Assembly: GCA_035079385.1 (NCBI GenBank)
Contig: JAVHKY010000059.1
Location: 2,654,001-2,718,000 of the forward strand
DNA length: 64,000 bases
Direction of reading: 5' to 3'
Source of the DNA: Aspidiotus rigidus
Lineage: Eukaryota > Arthropoda > Insecta > Hemiptera > Diaspididae
The notes under the pieces are model-generated. The model had not been told where the DNA came from. It did not search any database and was given only the letters and a program-made list of their open reading frames with translations. Numbering within the stretch: position 1 is the stretch's first letter; every line of letters starts with the position of its first letter. Below are positions 59,973 to 64,000 of this stretch, one piece after another. Both the position numbers and the translations under genes were made by a program.

Positions 59973-62900
59973 ATGAAAACTCTTACTCTTGGTAAGTAAC
60001 GCGTTTTTACACTATTTTAAAACACCATTTTATTGTAAGTCTTGCTCGCTTTCCTCCATCAATTTCAAATATTTCAAGGTCTTTTTCTTTTTTTTGTTTT
60101 TCCAAGTCGTAATTCTTGTTTGATTTAGTATAAGAGGAAAACTCGCTAAAGGTGCTGAAAAATCCTTTAAGTCATGGATTTTGAAAATAGGTCCTAAAAG
60201 TCCTGAAAAGTACTGAAATTAATTCTGGAAAAATTGTTTGCAAATTCTTCATTTTTATCTTAAGGTGGTATTTTATGTTATAAAAATTATATTTGAAATT
60301 TTCAATATCAATTTAGGCTGACTATAAAGTCCTGCAAAATTGCTTCATTTTTACTTTTCAATTTTTCTAGACACCCTGTCTTAACAAACTGGAAAACGTT
60401 CTCTAGGTTGAAGAAGTCAATCCTTTGACAAATTGTAGGACGGTATAAAAAAGTGTTGAGGTCAAAAATCGTTGAATGTCTCTCATATAGGACCAACCAA
60501 CCAATCATGCTCTTCAAGACTAAGATATTATAGATAAATAATAATTTTTAAAGTTGATCCCTCCTCCGCAAGCATATTTACTTCCTTAACTGTATACCGA
60601 ACGGATAAGGATTATTTATATTTTTACAAAATGGTTATTTGGCAGTTCAGTATCTCCAAACAGAAAGTTATTTGGCAGTATATTGCATATTAGGTTGTGC
60701 CTATTCACCTCGATCATCATGGAAGGGCATACAAAAGTAAATTCAAGAGACAGTAATAACACAAATTACAAATATAATGGATCAATGTATCCCATGTGCA
60801 CATATATGACTCTAAATAGTAAATATTTGCAAAATTTTCAGCTGCGCATGGAGTCAGTAGTTTCTCAAGGTTTCTCGAGATGTTAAAGCTCTGTCGACTG
60901 ACAAAATTTGATTTCCGAACACAAAAATCTTAAAAATATCTACGATCATAAAAAATGGTAATGATGTCCCTGAAAAGTGGAGGAATGATGCTGAAATTCA
61001 ATCGGTCAATGAAAATTTAAAGAATGGGAAAGTTATGAACACAGAGGTAATAAGAAAAGTATGAGTATCGCATCATTAGCCTAACGGAATACCCAAAAAA
61101 TAACTAAATTGAAACCTTACAATTGAAGAGTTATCTGTCAAAAGGGCACCCGTGAGCAGTAGTTGATTTTCAAAATAGGTCTTTGAAGTTTCATGTTCAG
61201 ATTACTCATTCCACATTCATTTTATCAAAAAATCTGTAATGACAAAAAATATTTGGTGTCTTTTCATCTTTACAGATCCCTAATTATTTTTAAAATTGGT
61301 CGACAAATGAATCTGGGACAATTTCATAAAGATGTGTACCTCGGGTGCCCTTTTTATGGAGATATGGTTGAGTGACCATAAGCGTACATGTAATTTTTCA
61401 TTTTTTCAAAATTTTGTATATTGATAGGAAATAGTTCAGAGAATTCAAAAATGTGGATATCCGCAAAAAGGGCACCCCTTTGAGGGTGCCCTTTTGACAG
61501 ATAACTCCTCAATTACAGATAAGCGTAATTTTGAATTGTGCATCAACAAACAGGAACCAAAAACCTTTTGGAATGAATATAGAGAAACATATTCATCTTG
61601 TGCAGCAATTCCATTAACTTTTAACCGATTTCTCTACTTCTCCATTTTCTTTTTCTTGCAAAACGAAGACACAAAGACATTTCTGTTTCGCATTGATGAT
61701 ATTTTCTTCCGTTTGAGACAGTGTCAACAGCACCAAGGAAGAAAATAATAGCTAATCCGATCAAGATACCTTCATATAACGAGTATATTATTCCAAATTA
61801 GACTTCATGTACTTCGAAGTTATAATTTTATTTCTGTGCCGCGGAATAACTTTTTATTTTGAGATGCTGTACCGCCGAGTAACCAAAACCATACTTTTAA
61901 TGAAGAATATTTTCTTTTTCTTTTCTAGGTTTCTTATTGATCTGCATTTTTTCATTGAGAATTATGGCATTGCCCCCTAATTGTAAGAAGGATCAATATT
62001 CTGAAAACGGTGAAAAAATTTTTGGCGTTTCTTGTACTCGTGCTGAATTGTACAAAATACCGCAAGACTTACCGACACAGATAAATGTACGTATATTGTC
62101 ATCATCATTGAGGACGTTGTTATTATTCATAATGTTACCAGAATTATAAATATGTACAGGTTTTCTCCCTTTTTTTCCAGCGGGAAACCCGCTGTGTGCT
62201 ATTTTTTGGGAAGGACAGTTTCTCGAAGAACGTTAGCACCCGCGTTTGATGACGTCACCAAATCGTGACGTCATCAACCTAACTCTGATAAGGTTATGTT
62301 GCATACACGGGGGGTATCTTCAGGATACGTCCGTCGTCAACGTGAGTTAGGTTGAGTTTAATTTCATAGAAAACATCCACGTCGAGTATGTTGACGTCAT
62401 CAACTTAATTTAGGTTAGGTTCCTTGAACTTGACGGATTTTTTCCATGCTAGGTAATGAGAAAAACTTAAAGATATGACCTATTTCACTTCTTGGAATAT
62501 TCTTGTAGGCTCAGTTTACAATTCCATGTTTACCTTAAAGAAAGAATGTTCTTTCCACCTAAAAGAAGGTGCTACTATTTTGGGATTTCAAAAACGTGTA
62601 TAATTTTAGACTGACCGTTTTTCAGGGAGCAGCGGAGCTCGAGGATTCTCTGCTATTCTAAATAGTGTAGGCAAATAAGAAAACAAATAAAAACATTTTG
62701 CTGGAGCAAACGTTTCTTTGGTGAAAATTTTTCAGGATGTGGCCCTGAACAACATACTAAAAGTACCGCATTTTGGGGGTTCAAACCCTCCAAAAATTGG
62801 TTTTTCGCCTATATCGAGCGAAATTCAGATTTTATTAAAAGATGTTTCAAATAAAAGTTGTTCCTCGTTAAATTTCCTACCAAATAACGTATTCAATGTT

Positions 62901-63116
62901 CCGCCTATACCAATTAGTGCCTTTGAAAAGGCGTTCAAAAGAGTCCCAAAGTCAGTTTTTCCAAAATATATGTATCTCCCAAAATTGAAATTTTATGAAA
63001 AAACGTTTCAAATAAAAAATGTTCCTCGTTTTTGCTATAAAATGAGCTATTCAGCCTTCAGAAGTTTTCAACAAACGACGACATCTCAAAAGAGTAAAAC
63101 AGACGGAGTAATTTAA
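59973..63116 (+). CDS. Putative secreted protein, three coding exons, ~185 aa
   Basis: Coding exons: 59973-59991 (exon start 59954), 61929-62086, 62736-63116. Donors are gtaagt and gtacgt; acceptors ttttctag and atttttcag; phases agree. The split start gives a strong signal peptide (MKTLTLGFLLICIFSLRIMA) only after splicing, which supports the model. Residues 21-59 hold two Cys and end GVSCTRAELYKIPQDLPTQI, which resembles the N-terminal cap of leucine-rich repeat proteins (VxC....L..IP..LP). The third exon begins DVALNNILKVP, LRR-like for one turn, then turns Pro-, Lys- and Phe-rich with two more Cys and stops. I do not recognise the protein as a whole. Exon 3 is the least certain: the real continuation could lie elsewhere. 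An untranslated 5' exon must exist upstream. Confidence 0.5.
60000..61120. other. First intron of the putative gene, nothing recognised
   Basis: AT-rich intronic DNA. Some short frames on both strands show no domain. A MITE follows at 61121. Confidence 0.4.
61121..61515. mobile_element. MITE with ~31-bp terminal inverted repeats in an intron
   Basis: The left end aattgaagagttatctgtca and right end 'tgacagataactcctcaatt' are inverted copies that run on to 'aaagggcaccc'. Just inside the right end is a second small hairpin (gggcacccctttgagggtgcc). An 'gggtgccctttttatgg' copy lies at 61343. It is about 395 bp and non-coding. Superfamily not assigned. Confidence 0.75.
62250..62399. promoter_or_regulatory. 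Three tgacgtca palindromes (CRE-like)
   Basis: Exact tgacgtca octamers at 62250-62257, 62266-62273 and 62392-62399; the last two are in the context tgacgtcatcaac.taa. The octamer is the CREB/ATF consensus. Nearby 'ttaggttgagtt' and 'taggttaggttcc' phrases also recur, so these may belong to a repeat rather than a control region. They lie in the intron between exons 2 and 3 of the putative secreted-protein gene. Confidence 0.4.
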
Positions 63117-63215
63117 TTAAAGCCACAGAAATTCAAAATACACCGAGCGCTTTCGATTAGAGAACCATTGTCAACGGGTGACATGAAAGCAACTGAACCA
63201 ACACTGCCGAGGAAA

Positions 63216-63715
63216 TCATGACTGAACTAGCGAGTCATCACAATGTGAATCATACTCATAAACTAGTTCAATCAACCCCTCATCAGGTATGTACCTGTTG
63301 AGCACATTTAGGTTGTCGTTATTCAGATGGCGAATAATTTCAATATGTTCTAACGCGGTACGCTTGAAAACCGAGGACTCTCTATGGAGGAGGGACTCGG
63401 ATCCCTCTTTGAAACTATGGCCAGTGGTGATACATAAGATGGTCCGCAAATGCCGAATCACCCAATTTCTTCTTTTCCCAGGGATTCCTATGCTCGTCTA
63501 TTCTAATTTTGAGCTGACGTCCAGTCTCACCTATGTAGATTCCATTACAGTCATTACACTCCATTTTGTAAACCCCACTTCTTTCGACCAGTGGGATGGG
63601 GTCCTTCAGCTTAACGAACGGACTGAAAATTTTTACCGCGGGTTGTAAATTGTAGTCATGTTGAGTTTGAGAGTGGTTGAATCTCTTGGAAAAGGGCTTA
63701 AAATTCGGGTTACCC
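63216..63715 (-). pseudogene. Penelope-like GIY-YIG endonuclease fragment
   Basis: On the minus strand, about 63715 down to 63430 gives NPNFKPFSKRFNHS, LVERSGVYKMECNDCNGIYI then GETGRQLKIRIDEH and SAFADHL. A frameshift near 63430 leads to GHSFKEGSESLLHRES, ALEHIEIIRH and GLIELVYEYDSH, ending near 63219. This is the C-terminal nuclease of a Penelope-like element related to the copy at 34030-35046, with the same order of motifs. It is truncated at about 63715, where another Penelope fragment starts on the other strand. Confidence 0.88.
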
Positions 63716-64000
63716 CCTCCTAATAATGCTGACACTTTGGCCAATGTCGTTGCGGACCTCGAAATAAAAATTGGGCCTGGGGTCAATACTCAGAAAGCTT
63801 GTGCTGCTCTTGTTCGTCATACCCCCCCCCCCCTCCCTCCCTCGGATAAATGATCTTGCTTTGGAGGTGATTAAGAGGATTAAGAGGAAGATCAGGGAAG
63901 AGGGCTTAACCATTACTAAGGCTGATAAAGGGAATGCCATTGTAGTTATGGAGAAGTCCTCCTATGTCTCCAAGGTCTATGACGTTCTCGACCAGTGTGG
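63716..64000 (+). pseudogene. Penelope-like RT N-terminal fragment, plus strand
   Basis: The frame from about 63722 gives ADTLANVVADLEIKIGPG, then ACAALVRHT. A C-run (63822-63832) shifts the frame, and it resumes as LALEVIKRIKRKIREEGLTI, TKADKGNAIVVMEKSSYVSK and VYDVLDQC to the window edge. The TKADKGNAIVVM block is the start of the RT region in Penelope-like elements. The fragment continues beyond the window. It lies head to head with the minus-strand nuclease fragment. Confidence 0.85.

Overview
This window looks like an arthropod nuclear genome, most likely an insect or other hexapod. I cannot name the species. The support is: AT-rich DNA; spliced genes with short GT..AG introns; a single-BIR inhibitor of apoptosis; a compact adhesion-type family B GPCR; and a dense mix of Penelope-like, LINE, LTR, Helitron, Mutator-like (MULE) and MITE remnants. 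There are no operons, CRISPR arrays, rRNA genes or convincing tRNA genes. Most of the short open frames here are by-products of repeats.

Three protein-coding genes can be modelled with exon phases that agree at every junction. (1) Plus strand, 3828-6669, eight exons, 607 aa: an adhesion/methuselah-like seven-transmembrane receptor with an altered GPS motif. (2) Minus strand, 25622-27142, five exons, 314 aa: an IAP with one BIR domain and a textbook C-terminal RING. (3) Plus strand, coding 59973-63116, three exons, about 185 aa: a signal-peptide protein of unknown function, less certain. The receptor gene has a decayed paralogue at 21287-24663 that carries stops, deletions and an inverted internal duplication.

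Layout: 1-2800, degenerate tandem repeats and an AT-rich composite repeat (block 1). 3370-6950, receptor copy A. 7413-7840, Helitron helicase remnant. 7839-11268, AT-rich composite repeat block 2. 11549-13018, two hairpin elements and a deleted MULE. 13395-19085, a ~100-bp satellite split by an LTR retrotransposon, which itself carries a Harbinger-like MITE. 19430-20461, small repeats and a foldback. 20620-25030, receptor copy B (pseudogene). 25622-27142, IAP. 28700-34000, little recognisable. 34030-35046, Penelope-like remnant. 35395-38970, first copy of a ~3.6-kb repeat unit. 38990-41830, GC-richer duplicated modules. 42447-45053, a LINE scrap and composite block 3, inverted relative to block 2. 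45060-49600, mostly unassigned, with one MITE. 49640-51042, LINE 3' end. 51205-59120, two more copies of the 3.6-kb unit, one holding another LINE. 59973-63116, putative secreted protein. 63216-64000, two Penelope-like fragments in opposite orientations.

I see no obvious new multi-gene system. The strongest unusual points are the receptor pair with its inverted rearrangement, the composite AT-rich blocks that share an inverted terminal motif, the 3.6-kb units, and the unassigned secreted protein.
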